NCBI GenBank assembly: GCA_012845835.1
Contig: JABAKD010000002.1
Location: 14,239,629-14,303,628, forward strand
Direction: 5' to 3'
Source: Undaria pinnatifida
Taxonomy: Eukaryota > Sar > Phaeophyceae > Laminariales > Alariaceae
Length of the DNA stretch: 64,000 nt
Part shown: positions 23,820 to 35,278 of the stretch, piece after piece
Layout of the letters: each line of letters starts with the position of its first letter
How positions within the stretch are numbered: the first letter of the stretch is position 1
The notes under the pieces: model-generated
Told to the model about the DNA's origin: nothing
Seen by the model: only the letters and a program-made list of their open reading frames with translations
Database searches by the model: none
Position numbers and translations under genes: made by a program

Positions 23820-24564
23820 GGCCGGCAGAGTCTGGTCCTGGCGTCTTCCGATTCGGCATACTCCGGATTACCCCCGTCATCTCGTCTACAGTGGTTCATC
23901 CCCAAGCGACAGTGCGAACGGTTGTTTGGGGAATAGCTGAATGATGAGATCGAGCGGCAGCGATTTTGTACTAAGGAGTTCGTAAAAAAACACGCATATC
24001 GTCCACGAACGTGCACCTTGTCTCGTAACAATGTGCCATCCTCATTCCAAACGAAATGTTCACTTAACGTTTTTTTCCCTCCCATCCCGACTGTGTCTTG
24101 CAAGTGCTTGTAGAAGCACCGCTGGTCGTTTTTGGCAAGTAATTTCTCCATTTCAGCGATTAATACATACTCTTCGAAACGATCATGTACCCCTGCGTCT
24201 ATCACCTCCCGCAGGCTCACGAACGCCGCCCGTAACGTCTTCCACGCGGTCTTTTCACGGGGGAGGAGTGTGAACGAGTTTTCGCGCACCTTCCCCCGCG
24301 GCCCATGCTATTTCAAAAAGAGGTCGAGGTTTCGGCCGACTCGCACCACCCATGCTTGCGGTGACGGCGTGGTTCAGCTGGTACCTCTACTTTCACTGCA
24401 TCGAGCATGGCCATGGCTAATACGTCAGCTACGTCAGGCATAGTCTTGGGCTGGGTAGGTTGGTTGAGAGTGGGTACGACTATCGCAACTACTCGCGTAC
24501 GACACTCCCCGTCGGGCATTAAAAAAACACGGTCGAACGGTCGGTCTTTTGGGGCCTTTCGCAC
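23820..24564 (-). pseudogene. LINE linker between endonuclease and reverse transcriptase
   Basis: Two frames carry typical connecting-region character: KAPKDRPFDRVFLMPD and RRHRKHGWCESAETSTSF (24313-24564), then a frame from 24289 with KTAWKTLRAAFVSLREVIDAG, LLAKNDQRCFYKHLQDTVG and NEDGTLLRDKVHVRGR. The last piece is the conserved segment just before finger motifs in LINE reverse transcriptases. Confidence 0.65.
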
Positions 24565-24590
24565 TTGTCGGCTGGGTGTACAACGACCGC

Positions 24591-25140
24591 CTAGACGTCG
24601 ACCGCTACGTACACTATGTTATGGTCTGAGTCCGGTTTATCTCGCGATGAAGGCTGTGGGTGGACCTTAACATCATGTACCCTAGATCGGTGGGCTTGGC
24701 GTGTCAGGATGCAGTCTATCCGTTTACGGCCAATTGGGCGGTCACCATTGTGTGCATGCGATATTGCATCCTTGGGTGGGTTGAAAAAGGTGTTGGTGAG
24801 GGCAAGCTTGCAATTGGTAGCGAATGACAGGAGTGGTTCACAGTAATGGTTTTTCACATCACGCCCGTACGCTTCAACCACTCTACCGTCAGCACTACTG
24901 CACCCATACACCCTTCGCCAAGTCCGTGCGGTGGCGTCTAGAATCACTTACAAACGCTCCCTCGTTGGGATCTGTTTAACCAGATCCTCCAACTTGTGCC
25001 AGATAACGCATTTCACCTCAGCATCCTTGGTGAATTCAGTTGCTGCGTACCGCACGACAAGGTCAACTTACTTACAAAAACCGGACAACAAGAATCGCAT
25101 CGCCATGAAACGCTCGTCAACGAATTGCTTCGAGTAAGTA
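24591..25140 (-). pseudogene. LINE endonuclease domain (APE-like)
   Basis: The segment starts with QFVDERFMAMRF (near 25135-25100) and continues after a frameshift with AATEFTKDAEVKCVIWHKLE and VILDATARTW (from 24952). The end carries LALTNTFF, RKRIDCIL and PDSDHNIVYV; the SDH triad residue cluster is typical of the C-terminal catalytic motif of APE endonucleases. The usual GDxN motif reads LDATAR here, so the metal-binding Asn is lost. In-frame stops separate the pieces. Confidence 0.75.
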
Positions 25141-25183
25141 GACTTGCACACACATACGAGTAGCATTGCCTTTTTCCTGAGCG

Positions 25184-25290
25184 GGCTCGGTTGGTACATC
25201 CCTGGTCTGTGAAGATCAGAGCACCCCTCCCTTTCACTACTTGCGGAACGGTCCAGCTTTTCTTTGATCTTTTCCTTTGTGTTTTTTCTT
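25184..25290 (-). repeat. Dispersed coding-like fragment shared with 55190-55300
   Basis: Both places share CTCGGTTGGTRCATCCCTGG and ACTTGCGGAACGG and a TTTTCTTTGAT phrase. On the minus strand both encode a similar peptide (KIKEKLDRSAS and EIKEKLRRSAS, followed by PGMYQPSP and PGMHQPSA). Conservation at peptide level suggests a relic of a real protein, possibly an upstream LINE frame. Confidence 0.5.
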
Positions 25291-25299
25291 CTCAACTTG

Positions 25300-25840
25300 C
25301 TTCTTGATTTTCCAGCTCTTTCCTTCATATCTGGCTCGGCCAACTCGATTTTGTTTTTGTTTTCTCACCTTTATTTACTACTTTTTATTTTATATTTTTT
25401 TGGGAGTTGAATAGTGTCTCGAGTTTTCAACTATTTCCTTCAAAATTGTTTTCTGTCACCTCGATTTTGGACGTTTTTTTTTCATGTACTCTTTATATTT
25501 TGGGAAATGATCAAAGAGGGGGTATACCCCCGGGTTTTTCGATCATTTGGGGGTACAGAGAAAAGACGCCCGCGGAACGTGCCCTCGCTTGCCCCTAACG
25601 GCCTAAACTTCAATTCTGACGCGCTGGCATGACACCGCAACCCATGCTGAGCACGCACACTGTTTTTTGTTCCGGGTACGGCATCGGGGCTAACGGGGCT
25701 GCGGCCAAAAAGGGGGCAGCATAATCCCCTCGTTTGACTACAACGTGGGGGAGGAAATTCCCCAAAATCGACTACATTTATTCTTTACTTCCTCTTGACC
25801 GCATTTCCCCCCCCTTTGACCAATTCTGAAACCTTCAAAA
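25300..25840. other. No gene seen
   Basis: T-rich then mixed sequence without a coherent frame. It lies between the LINE 5' side and a 317-bp duplication. Confidence 0.4.
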
Positions 25841-26478
25841 GCGAGTACAGCGAGGACGGCTGCACGTCACCGTCCAACGGTCCGAGTAGACCACGAGCCG
25901 AACATCCAGTAGTCGCGGGCAGCTACGATCGTTCTCCGAATGATGACGGAATAGCAAACAAACTACGCAAAACAAATATTTAAGCAAAAGCAAATGGCAA
26001 TTATATTTGTTTGTTGGGAAAGGGAACGGGAGAACCAGAACACATAACCGTCTATTACCAGTCACGTGCTACTCGGTATGCTGTACTCCGTGCGTCGCTG
26101 TCGGGCCGGAGAACACACGCGCACATCGAAGCATTCACAACGAAGACAACAACCAAAGCGAGTACAGCGAGGACGGCTGCACGTCACCGCCCAACGGTCC
26201 GAATAGACCACGAGCCGAACATCCAGTAGTCGCGGGCAGCTACGATCGTTCATCTCCGAATAATGACGGAATAGCAAACAAACTACACAAAACAAATATT
26301 CCAGCACGAAAGCAAATGGCAATTATATTTGTTTGTTGGGAAAGGGAACTGGAGAACCAGAACACATAACCGTCTATCACCAGTCACGTGCTACTCGGTA
26401 TGCTGTACTCCGTGCGTCGCTGTCGGGCCGGAGAACACACGCGCACATCGAAGCATTCACAACGAAGACAACAACCAA
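25841..26478. repeat. Tandem duplication of a 317-bp unit (two copies)
   Basis: GCGAGTACAGCGAGGACGGC starts at 25841 and again at 26158. The two copies are almost identical through GCAATTATATTTGTTTGTTG and the CACATCGAAGCATTCACAAC phrase, so the duplication is recent compared with the surrounding repeats. The end of the second copy runs into the left arm of the fold-back that follows. Confidence 0.85.
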
Positions 26479-27352
26479 CGGTATAGCAAACCTGTGCCCA
26501 TGGTTGTTGAAGATCAAAATAATTGCACCCTCGTATCCATCACGGAGAACGCTGCGAAGGTTATAAGGATATGAAATGATACGATATGATAAAACACGTC
26601 ATATAGCAGCAGTACATGTTCTCCTATAGTGCCGGTTGCCCCCGTTAAATCGCTTGGCACAGCTGTGTACAACATCCAGTAGTGGGTGTATAGGGAGTAG
26701 TGCTGGTTGTCGTTGTAATAGCGCCGATATTTACGACTGGCACATACCGGCTCTATTGAGGGACCAGTACAGGACTGGCATGTACCAGGTACGAGTTAGT
26801 TATACGAGTACTGTGGTGCTGTTTGCGGCCTCGGTGCTGTGCAAACGATGCCCCTTGCGAAATGAGTAACCTCCCCCCTCCCCACACAACCCCTTGCACC
26901 CCTGGCCCGCGAACCCATGACAAGGAAGAACATCATAAAAGCGAACACAAACCAAGGGGAAAAAAGGGAGAAACAAACAGAGGCCGCAAGCAGCACCACC
27001 AGTACTCGTATATACCAGTGCTGTATTGTGCCCCTACAGTGCCGCTATGTGACAGCCGTAAATACCCCGTACTACTATAGTGACAACCGGCACGACTCCC
27101 TGTACTTAAGGTATTGGATGTTGTACACATCTGTGCCAAGCGATTTCACAGGGGCAACCAGCACCATAGGGGGACATGTAGTGCTGCTGTAGGACGTGTA
27201 TTATCATATATTATCACTTTATATCATATCATGCAACCTTCGCAGCGTTCTCGGTCATGGATAAAAGGATGCAGTTGCCTTGATCTTAACAACCATGGGC
27301 ACGGGCTTGTTATGCCGTTGGTTGTTGTCTTCGTTGTGAATGTTTCGACATC
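26453..27352. repeat. Large fold-back: ~380-bp imperfect inverted arms, ~140-bp spacer
   Basis: The left arm (about 26453-26838) and the reverse complement of the right arm (about 26980-27352) share the series CATTCACAACGAAGACAAC, AACCAACGG, GCCCATGGTTGTT, GAGAACGCTGCGAAGGTT, AAATCGCTTGGCACAG, TGTGTACAACATCCA and the terminal TTGCGGCCTC. I estimate 75-80% identity by eye. The unpaired centre is C-rich then A-rich. Transcription through it would give a very long hairpin. It may be a fold-back transposon; no target duplication was identified. Confidence 0.75.
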
Positions 27353-27894
27353 GAGACAAGGTTTGTCTTCTCCAGATGTTGTCTCGAAGTTAGGCAGAAT
27401 ATTTGCCCCCGCGCGCACACAGGCACAGAACAGCCATAATGCGCGAAGATGCGGCAGCCTCGTGGGCCATTCGCGGAGCAGCTGCCGCTTGACCCTTGAG
27501 CACCTCGATCGCCATGGTCTGCAGCGTGTTGTGGCGCTGCGGCGCGTTTGTGTGTGTTTCGGCTTTTCGAAATCGTGCAACCACCCCTCTGAAAAATGCC
27601 AACGAATATATTGAACATTCTGTTCGCTTCTGCATCTAGACTCGTGTTTACCAGCTGGTTTTTATCATTACCAAACACACTGTTTGGAAATCTTAATTCG
27701 GCATCTTATCTTTAGGCGGCGAAATTATGTCAAGAACCTCTGTGACCTGGATCGGGGCACCATAAACAATGGCCTCACAGCTGGAGTGTGTTTGTATTTT
27801 ACCTCCGACTCCATTTCGGTGTTAGACACGGCGGTATGCAATGATCGCATTGCTCTCATCGCTCCCTCTGGGTTTTCAAACATCATGTCAAAGA
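27353..27894. other. No gene seen
   Basis: Overlapping open frames on both strands (up to 166 codons on plus, 122 on minus) contradict one another and none has domain character. The minus frame reads into the 70-bp array that follows. Confidence 0.35.
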
Positions 27895-28192
27895 TTTTCG
27901 AGCGCAGTCCTATCAACGCACGAATGCCGGCAACTGATTTGGAGCGGTAGCGGCCCACTCGAGAGCTTCGAGCGCAGTCCCACCAACGTACGAACGCCGA
28001 CAGCTGATTTGGAGCGATAGCGACCCACTCGAGAGATTCGAGCGCAGTCCCACCAACGCACGATGCCGACAACTGATTTGGAGCGGTAGCGACCGACTCG
28101 AGACCTTCGAGCGCAGTCCAACCAACGCACGAAGGCCGACAACTGATTTGGAGCGGTCGCGACCCACTCGAGAGCTTCGAGCGCAGTCCCAC
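27895..28192. repeat. Tandem array, four copies of a 70-bp unit
   Basis: GCGCAGTCC starts at 27902, 27972, 28042, 28111 and 28181, so the period is 69-70 bp. Each unit carries an ACCAACGCACGA phrase, an ACTGATTTGGAGCG phrase and CCCACTCGAGA. Because 70 is not a multiple of three, the unit is read in all frames in turn, and antisense frames stay open over the whole array. This argues against coding. Confidence 0.9.
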
Positions 28193-28386
28193 CGACAGCA
28201 GCGATTCTACCCGACACACAGCCGTGAACAGCAACGCACACACAACAGTGATACTACAGTACCTCGCACACAGCAGTAACGCAGCAGTGCACATCAACAC
28301 ATCGGCTCAACTCACATGACTCTCGCCCATTTTGCAACTGCCTACGATCGTGTGGAAACCCTCGGAACATCATCCGCACATATATG

Positions 28387-28660
28387 TAGATTTCCGCAGG
28401 AAACCGGCGTTTGTAAGGCGGTTGAAATCGATATTGTAACTAGACCGACAGACGAGCACGCCGCACGAGCGTGCAATCTCCAGTCGGCATAGGACAGTGA
28501 AGGCAACGAGCTACGAGAGTGCGGAATAAACGAGGACAGAACTCGTTCTTCGGTCGTAGCTGGTCGTACTTGACGTGGTTGATTGGGATTAGCGTTATCG
28601 CGGCGTGGTAGGAGACAGCGAGACAAGTTATCGGTCGAATTTATTCATCTCTAGAGGAAA
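28387..28660. repeat. Dispersed repeat D, copy 1
   Basis: It matches 35279-35570 over about 270 bp in the same orientation: TTTCCGCAGGAAACCGGCGT, GCACGCCGCACGAGCGTGCA (a near-palindrome), a CAGTGAAGGCAACGAGCTAC phrase and TTCTTCGGTCGTAGCTGG. The flanks differ. No terminal features were recognised. Confidence 0.8.
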
Positions 28661-28987
28661 AGGGTGGGTCTCGCTCCCATCGCACGTACCATATTTTCTA
28701 CGACGTCTACTCCGAGCCTGCTGCAGGTTTGTCGGCAGGTCCACAGTTCACGGTGATACGAGTCGGGCGAAACGTCACAAGCAGAGGGCAGAGCGCAGAC
28801 AAACCGGGCGGAGTACATACAATATGCCAAAGCTGTATTTATCTTTGAATGCAGGCTGTTGTGCTGAGGGCCTAGAGGCCGAAATGTGAAATTTAGACCG
28901 CTGAAGTGCACCGTACTGAGCTGTTGTGCACGATTACCTTTTCTTACGTTGCGGTGTGTGGTTTTTAATGTGATTTACAGTTGCCGT

Positions 28988-29162
28988 GCACAGATTGTGC
29001 CACCCCGTTAACCCTGGTGCAAGCGAGTGCTACGGGGAGTAGCCGACCTATATCCTTAATGAGGATACGCACCCAGTAGCACGCGAGATCGGAGTACCAC
29101 ACACAGCCTGCAAAGACGAGTTTCGACGAAATCTTCAATCTCACAGCTGCAGTGCATTTAAA
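28988..29162 (+). repeat. Core-containing repeat (family K), copy at 29 kb
   Basis: The segment shares the GTTAACCCTGGT phrase, GCCGACCTATATCCTTAATG, a GATCGGAGTACCACACACAG phrase and the core CTGCAAAGACGAGTTTCGAC through CTCACAGCTG with 49641-49828 and the split copy at 57411-57765. It is the most diverged of the three. Confidence 0.75.
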
Positions 29163-29880
29163 CATTTTATCACAAATATCTGCGTGTAGTTTGGACCAGG
29201 CACAACAGCAGTTGCACCTGGTACGTTCGAGTACGTACAACAGTACGGAGATTTCATTATACTAATATAAGCAACTCGCAAGGCAGACCAGGCAAGCTGA
29301 GACTTTACAGCAGTATTAGAGAAACGTAGGGTGCCATTATACCGAATTTAGGATAGAACGCCCCCCTTATTAGCAAGCTTGGACCAGGCTGCCTGTGTCT
29401 TACGCGTATTAGTGTGTCGTATAGGCGTCGCGGACCGGTCGGTTCGCCCCAGCCCACCGCTTTCTCTACCCCCCGCTTTCCCCCCAAAGCATAGGTTAGC
29501 GCACGAACGCAATAGGACACACAGACAGCTTTGCCCCGACGGGTAACGCAGGCCGCTCGCATCGGACAGCAGTAGCCGAAGTTCGCCTTAGAGGGCAGGG
29601 CGCTCACGCATAGCAGACGACGGGGGCGAACTTGGGGATTTGCTGCGTGGCGCAAACCATAGCATGCGTATCGCTGTCCGCCACAGGCAGCATAGGCGTA
29701 CAAGTATAAGTTCCCAGACTTATACGTCGCGGACAGTTGAACTTGCACACAACATGTAGGTGCCGTGTTTTTTTGGCAGCGTACCCTTCGTGAAACAGTA
29801 ATGAGTACGTCAGCCAGCTGCAAGCCGCGTCGGGCGGGCCCTAACATACATGAAAGATCACACCAGCGGCCACAGCACAA
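29163..29880. other. No supported gene
   Basis: A minus-strand frame of 191 codons (29305-29880) is Cys/Arg-rich with no domain character, overlaps other open frames, and lies in GC-rich sequence next to a satellite. I read it as chance. Confidence 0.35.
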
Positions 29881-31735
29881 GTACGAGGCGGCTATACCCC
29901 TTCACGCGAGCGGCACCTGTACCGACCCCGCGGGACGCTTTTTTTGGTTTTCCTAAATCGCAGTTGTGCGAGTGCGAGGGGCCCGTACCCCCCATCGTGT
30001 AGCCAGTACCGACCCGCGGGATCCTCATCCAGTCGCCCACACGGTGAGTGTATGTCACCCGATATTCACGGCGTGAGTGTAGTTTTTGCGCATAATGGAG
30101 TGTAAAATGAGCATTTATGAACGTGTCGCCCAGTTTTGCACAAACCGCAATTGTTCTAGTGCGAGGCGCCTGTACCCCTCCCCGCACGCGTCGTCTATAC
30201 CGGCCCGCGGGACATTCATCCAGTTTTACAACCCTTTTTTCCGTATGGGCACGTGGGGCCTGTACCCCCTCTTGCAGGTGTCGTCTGTACCGACCCCGCG
30301 GGGCGCCCTGCCAGCCGCTGTCCGAGTGCCTGGGGCCTATACCCCCTTTCGCGAGTGTCGTCTGGACCGACCTCGCAGGATGCTCGTTTCAGTTTAGCAC
30401 CTGCAGTTGCGTGAGCGCGTGGGGCTGGTACCCCCTCCCGCGGTCGACGACTGTACCGACCCGCGGGGTGCTCATCCAGGTCCACAATGTGTTGCTGCTT
30501 GCGCGCGAGGGGCCTGTACCCCCTCCCGCGGGCGCCGTCTGTACCGACCCCGCGGGACGCCCTGCCAGCCGCTGTCTGAGTGCGTGGGGCCTGTACCCCC
30601 TTTCGCGAGTGTCGTCTGGACCGACCTCGTGGGGCGCTCGTTTCAGTTTAGCATCTGCAGTCACGTGAGTGCGTGGGGCCTGTACCCCCTCCCGCGGTGT
30701 CGTCTGTACCGACGCGCGGGATGCTCATCCAGGTCCACAATGTGTTGCTGCTTGCGCGCGAGGGGCCTGTACCCCCTCCCGCGGACGCCGTTTGTACCGA
30801 CCGTGCGGGACGCCCGGCCCGTCGCTGTCCGGGTGCGTGGGGCCTGCACCCCCTTTCGCGAGTGTCGTCCGTGTCGACCTCGCGGGACGCTCGTTTCGGT
30901 TTGTCGCATGCAGTCACGTGAGTGCGTGGGGCCTATACCCCCTCGCGCGGGGTCGTTTGTACCGACCGCGGGACTCTCATCTAGGTTCACAGTGTGTTGC
31001 TTGCGCGCGAGGGGCTTATACCCCCTCCCGCGGGCGCGTCTCGCGGGCGTCGTCTGTACCGACCCCGCGGGACGACCTGCCAGCCGCTGTTCGAGCGCGT
31101 GGGGCCTGCACCCCCTTTCGCGTGATTTGTCTCTACCGATCCCGCGGGACGCTCGTTCAGTATCACCACCCGTTGCCGCTTGCGCGCGAGGGGCCTGTAC
31201 CCCCTCCCGCGGGCATCGTCAGTAGCTACCTCGCGGAACGCCATGTTCCGCCGTTGTCTGAGTGCGAAGGGGCTGTATCCCTTCTGCAATGCCGTATCTA
31301 CCCACTCCGCGGAACGCTCGTTCAGGGTTATCAGTTGGCGCTGCTTGTGCACGAGGGGCCTGCACCCTCTCCAGCGGGACGCCCTATTTCACCCACTGTT
31401 CGAGTGTGAGGGGCTTGTACCCCTTCCGCGAGTGTTGTCCGCACCGGCCTCACGGGACTCTCTTCTAGATTAACCACCTGCAGTCGTTCAAGGGTGTGGG
31501 GGCTGTGCCCCTTCCCGCGGGCATCGTCTGTACTGATCTCGTGGGACCCTCGTTCAGCCGCCGCGTGAGTGTGCGGGGCCTGTACCCCCTTCCCGCATGA
31601 GTCGTCGGTATCGACCGTGCCGGGCGCTCATTCAGTTGCACAACCTGCATTCGCGCGAGCGCGTGAGGCCTGTATCTCTTTGCCGTGCGGGTGGCCTGTA
31701 CCGTCCGGGGATCCTTGCCCAGACGCTACGTGAGT
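29880..31735. repeat. GC-rich satellite with three-monomer higher-order repeat (253-254 bp)
   Basis: Every monomer contains GGGGCCTGTACCCCCT-like sequence (a GGGG...CCCC inverted pair), then CTGTACCGACC and CGCGGGAC. The GGGGC marker falls at 30254, 30332, 30421, 30509, 30586, 30675, 30762, 30839, 30928 and 31011. Spacing is therefore 78-89-88, 77-89-87, 77-89-83: three monomer types repeating every 253-254 bp. Types differ in their linkers (one has CCAGGTCCACAATGTGTTGC, one has CCAGCCGCTGT, one has CAGTTTAGCATCTGCAGT). Monomers at both edges are more diverged. Very long frames (up to 272 codons) are open in several phases at once, so they are a composition effect. Confidence 0.9.
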
Positions 31736-34700
31736 AGGTAAACTTGAAGCAAGTTGTCGGACTCGGCCGCCGCGGGGCTGCTGAACACCCGGCCAGGCAG
31801 TCAAAGGATGGCTCGCACGTGCTAGTCTGCGTAGAAGACCAGACCCCGTACGGCATTCGTACTGGGTCAGTGCAACCCGCGCCTTGGTTCAGTACCGTAA
31901 GCAAGGGGAGAACAGAGGGTCGGATGGCCGTACTCTGTCGGTGGTTCATATCCGTACCACAGCAGAAGGCGGAGGGCCCTTGGCCCACGCTTTGAGCAAG
32001 TCGGCAGTACCGAGCCTGCTGGAAACTCGCAACGAACGAATGTTCCCTGTCGCTGTACCACTCACGAAATATCCTCCGCTGTACATCATCCTCCAGAACG
32101 GGGAACGCCAACCAAACAATATGTCCCCGAACACGTGCCCATGGCAAGACTGAAACAGTGGCCGTTCCGGGCCGTGGCGAGGTGAAACGCACCCCGGTCA
32201 CGTTTAGCCACAGAAACGTTCGCTCCGGTCGAATCGCGGACGGGTAGCGGGTCAGAACGCTTGCGGATTCCTCGTGGGGAGTCGCTCGGTCAACCTCGAA
32301 CCGAATTCAGATTACGGAACTGTTAGCAGGAAGAATATACGTATGAGTTAAAACTCGGTGAGGGAATGTCGAAGCACGCGGCAGACGGCTCTGCTGCAAA
32401 CGCTAGCAGGGCATTGCTACGACTCTGGTGAAACAGTAATGCGGAGGCGTGGGCGCCGCAGCCAAAGCCCCGGGAGGGCTTGTGGTAGCCCTTCTGGTCG
32501 CCGCAGCTAGAGCTCCGGGAGGCCCTGTGGTAGCCCTTCCGGTCGATGCCATGCAAATACAGTGATATTTCGGCAACCTGCAAGAATTCCGTGCAAGCGA
32601 CGATTCGACCACAATAGTCACAAGAGGGGTCGTGGCGAAGGTAGCCCCGTTAGGGGCGGGCCGGGACCGTTGGACCGTGCACAGCAGCATGGCACCCGTT
32701 GAAGCGCCGCTGAGCAATCATCAGTGGTGCGGGGAAAACTAGGTGAGGTCAGAAGAAATGCCTTAAAGACACAGATGGCAGCCGCGCACGAAACCTCGTA
32801 CTACGCGCGTCACCACGACCATAACCCATAAGGTCTCGGTAATCAACTACATGTATGGAGATGCAGAACAGAGATAACCATGGACGCATGAACGCAGAGA
32901 ATGATTCGGACCGGGTGTCTCAGTAACTAGGCGCGGAAGCGCCGCCCCCCAAGTGTTGGCCACACTCTACTGTGCGAGTAGAGGAACAACTAGTAGTCGA
33001 GTGTCCTTCGGTCGGTCAGGGTCGCCGTGGTACGGGCGAGTGAGATCGGCTGCGGTCGAACACGAAAAATGTAGCGTGCGCACCGAGTGAACAGATCCGG
33101 GAACCGACAAGCATGGACGATAGGCCGGAACAGGTAATCGGCGCGTTGGGTTTTGATACTCTTCGTCGTGCACAGATTTAAGGATACGGCCGTCCGTCAC
33201 GAAAACCGATCACTAAATTTCACAGCGAACGAGACGGACTCCGCTCGAAACGTGCGTACAATGCCGCGGCTTGGCCCCTCCGTCCCAGAATATCCGCACA
33301 GTTCGTACTTGGTGCAACCACAGGGATAGGGAGCAAATGGACAAGAGGCACGGAGGAAGAAGTGAGCCGGGTAGAGACACGCACGCCAGCGCCGGTCGGC
33401 GGAACGCGCAGATACGTTACGCGTCAGTAAGAACCGCATAACAACGTCAACATGCTGGGCCTAACAGGCCGATGGCATCCCTGGTGCACACGACGTATAC
33501 ATGTGCCGCACAACGCACAACCCGCAATATAATCTATTTCGCAGCATGTATGTACGCAGGTTGGGACCCGTCAACTTTACATTGAGCGCTACTTGTTGCG
33601 CGAGAAGGAATACACAGGGCGGACGAAATATAGCAGAGCAAAGTGCAAGCTTTGGGTAGCGGCTTCTCTGGTACCGGGTCTCTCGACGGGAGCATATACT
33701 AATTGTCGCGGGCATGGAAGCAGGAGCACACGATCCTCACGCGGATTGGGAACTCGCATCGCCCCACTATTTAGCTCCTTTACTGCGCCGGAACCAGACT
33801 GCCGGACATTCGAATTCGCCCCGAATCCCGCCGGATGCAAACTGCGTGTCGTTTTCTCGGCGAAGCGCAGGTGCGGCACGACGGGATATATCGTTTTTCA
33901 GCGCAGGTGCGGCTCAAGGCGGCGAAGACAAGTTGCAAGAGAGTGGGGGTGCACGATTGCTCAAACCCGGCCCACGAACGAGGTGGAGACGGAGTGGGAC
34001 ACCGGTCGGAGCGGTCAACAGCGATGCCGGGACTACTCAACGCGCATCCTTAGCTCCCAGCGGTGCACCGTTGACGGCCAGGTTAACGCCGCCCAGAGGG
34101 AGAGGGTCCAAAGCGAACGGACACGGTCAATGTCGTTGCGACCACGGGTTGGAAGCCGTGACAAATATTGAATATGCTACGAGTTGCACTTCAGTTGAAA
34201 ACAAAAATCCGGCTTGCCGCTAGTGTAAAATGCGACGTGACATGTGTCGAGGTGGAGAACAATCCTCCCCTACCGCCCTTGCGAATACAGGGTAGAATAG
34301 AAAGCGCGCAGGTCCGGTTGCCCACGTCATGGTCCCGGTAGTCATATTGGTGCCAAGTTGTTGCATATATGGTAGACGGAGGAAACGCCACATGGTCTGG
34401 GCTCGCGTTGGCGTATTCCTGGTAGGTTCAGCGTCGGAGTTATGGGCGTACGTGGACGGACTTTTCACCCCGCGTTTTCGCTTGACGCATCGCGGGCTCA
34501 CTTTGTTCGAGGGGTAGGTAAACGTCGCGTTTCGGGAATAGGGCGAACTCGAAGTCCGCACTGGCGCGGTTGGTGGTGTCGGAGACCGGTTAGCGAACTT
34601 AGGGGAGCCTGACGGGGGGGAGGGTCCGGTGTGAAAGCCGTCTAAGCGCGGCTGGATCTCCTCGCTAGGCACCCGCGGCTTCAGGGGGTTTGCCCTTGAC

Positions 34701-34900
34701 GGCCAGGCTTCCGTCTCGGGGGTGGAAACCGTTCTTGTGGATGGAAGCGATAGCAGGGCTGAGACTCGTCATCGATAGTAGCGGTAGAGACCGGGCACAG
34801 TACGCATTACGTTCGGGAAGAATCAGAGGGGCAGCCCAGTTGGCGGTGTAAGATGTGCCACCGTGCAACTTAGCGCGCAGCTAGATGGTAGTAAGTGGTG
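31736..34900. other. No recognisable gene; one 45-bp direct duplication
   Basis: GC-balanced sequence, apparently single-copy in this window. The longest frames are 189 codons (minus, 31632-32201, running out of the satellite), and 192 and 169 codons overlapping in different phases on plus (33593-34223). None shows a domain, signal peptide or codon consistency. 32456-32545 is a direct duplication of a GCCGCAGCYARAGC...CTTGTGGTAGCCCTTC unit of 45 bp. A spliced gene could be hidden here, but I cannot support one. Confidence 0.3.
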
Positions 34901-35039
34901 AGTGCCTGACGTGTGTGCGGGAGGCGTCGGAAGGACCACACTCCGCCTCCGTTTGCACTCGCAAATACAAGGGAAATAGGGTTAACGCGTTAGTGTTAAT
35001 CGGGAGGGACGGTTTATGGCCCGGCCGGCCTTATGGCGA

Positions 35040-35268
35040 GATATGTTACTTTGCCCCGCAGGGGAGAGAGCGGGGCGAAGTTTCGGGCTGGCCTGTCTCA
35101 TAAATCTTCAAGGGGTTTTCGCAGTGGTAGTAATTAACGAGGACCTCACGACCGGTCCAGGTGTAGTTGGGGAGTTGCCCCAACACTGGCAGGCTTTCTT
35201 GGCACGACAGCGGGCTTGCCTTGCCTGCGGTAAAAATAACTAATGCGACAATTCTTGAGCTATAACAA
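35040..35268. repeat. Repeat E, copy 1
   Basis: It matches 35634-35858: TACTTTGCCCCGCAGGGGA, a GGCCTGTCTCATAAATCTTC phrase, GTAGTAATTAACGAGGACCT and GTTGGGGAGTTGCCCCAAC (itself a near-perfect inverted repeat). The two copies are about 590 bp apart and flank repeat D copy 2. Confidence 0.85.
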
Positions 35269-35278
35269 ACTGTAGGTT

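Larger units (their letters stand above)
21400..25200 (-). mobile_element. APE-type LINE (non-LTR retrotransposon), dead, split by a MITE
   Basis: On the minus strand the order is endonuclease (about 25140-24591), a linker (24564-23820), reverse transcriptase (23816-23394, then 22690-22200 beyond the inserted MITE) and a C-terminal tail (22217-21400). Frameshifts occur between most blocks. The tail peptide (RKRQLFFAGAMVRQ, ELFMARRHVEEEKESSERRA) has the same layout as the plus-strand LINE end at 55418-55894. The 5' end is uncertain: 25184-25290 is also found at 55190-55300. No poly-A tail was found at the 3' side. Confidence 0.8.

Noticed and set aside
27895-28192. CRISPR array
   Set aside because: The 70-bp units are contiguous without unique spacers, and the genome is eukaryotic.
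29305-29880. 191-codon minus-strand frame
   Set aside because: Cys/Arg-rich, no domain, next to a satellite, with competing frames.
30407-31409. 272- and 246-codon frames in the GC satellite
   Set aside because: They overlap in different phases, follow the 77-89-88 monomer pattern, and result from a stop-poor GC-rich unit.
33593-34223. Two overlapping frames of 192 and 169 codons
   Set aside because: Neither has a domain, and equal openness in two phases points to base composition. Left as unexplained sequence.
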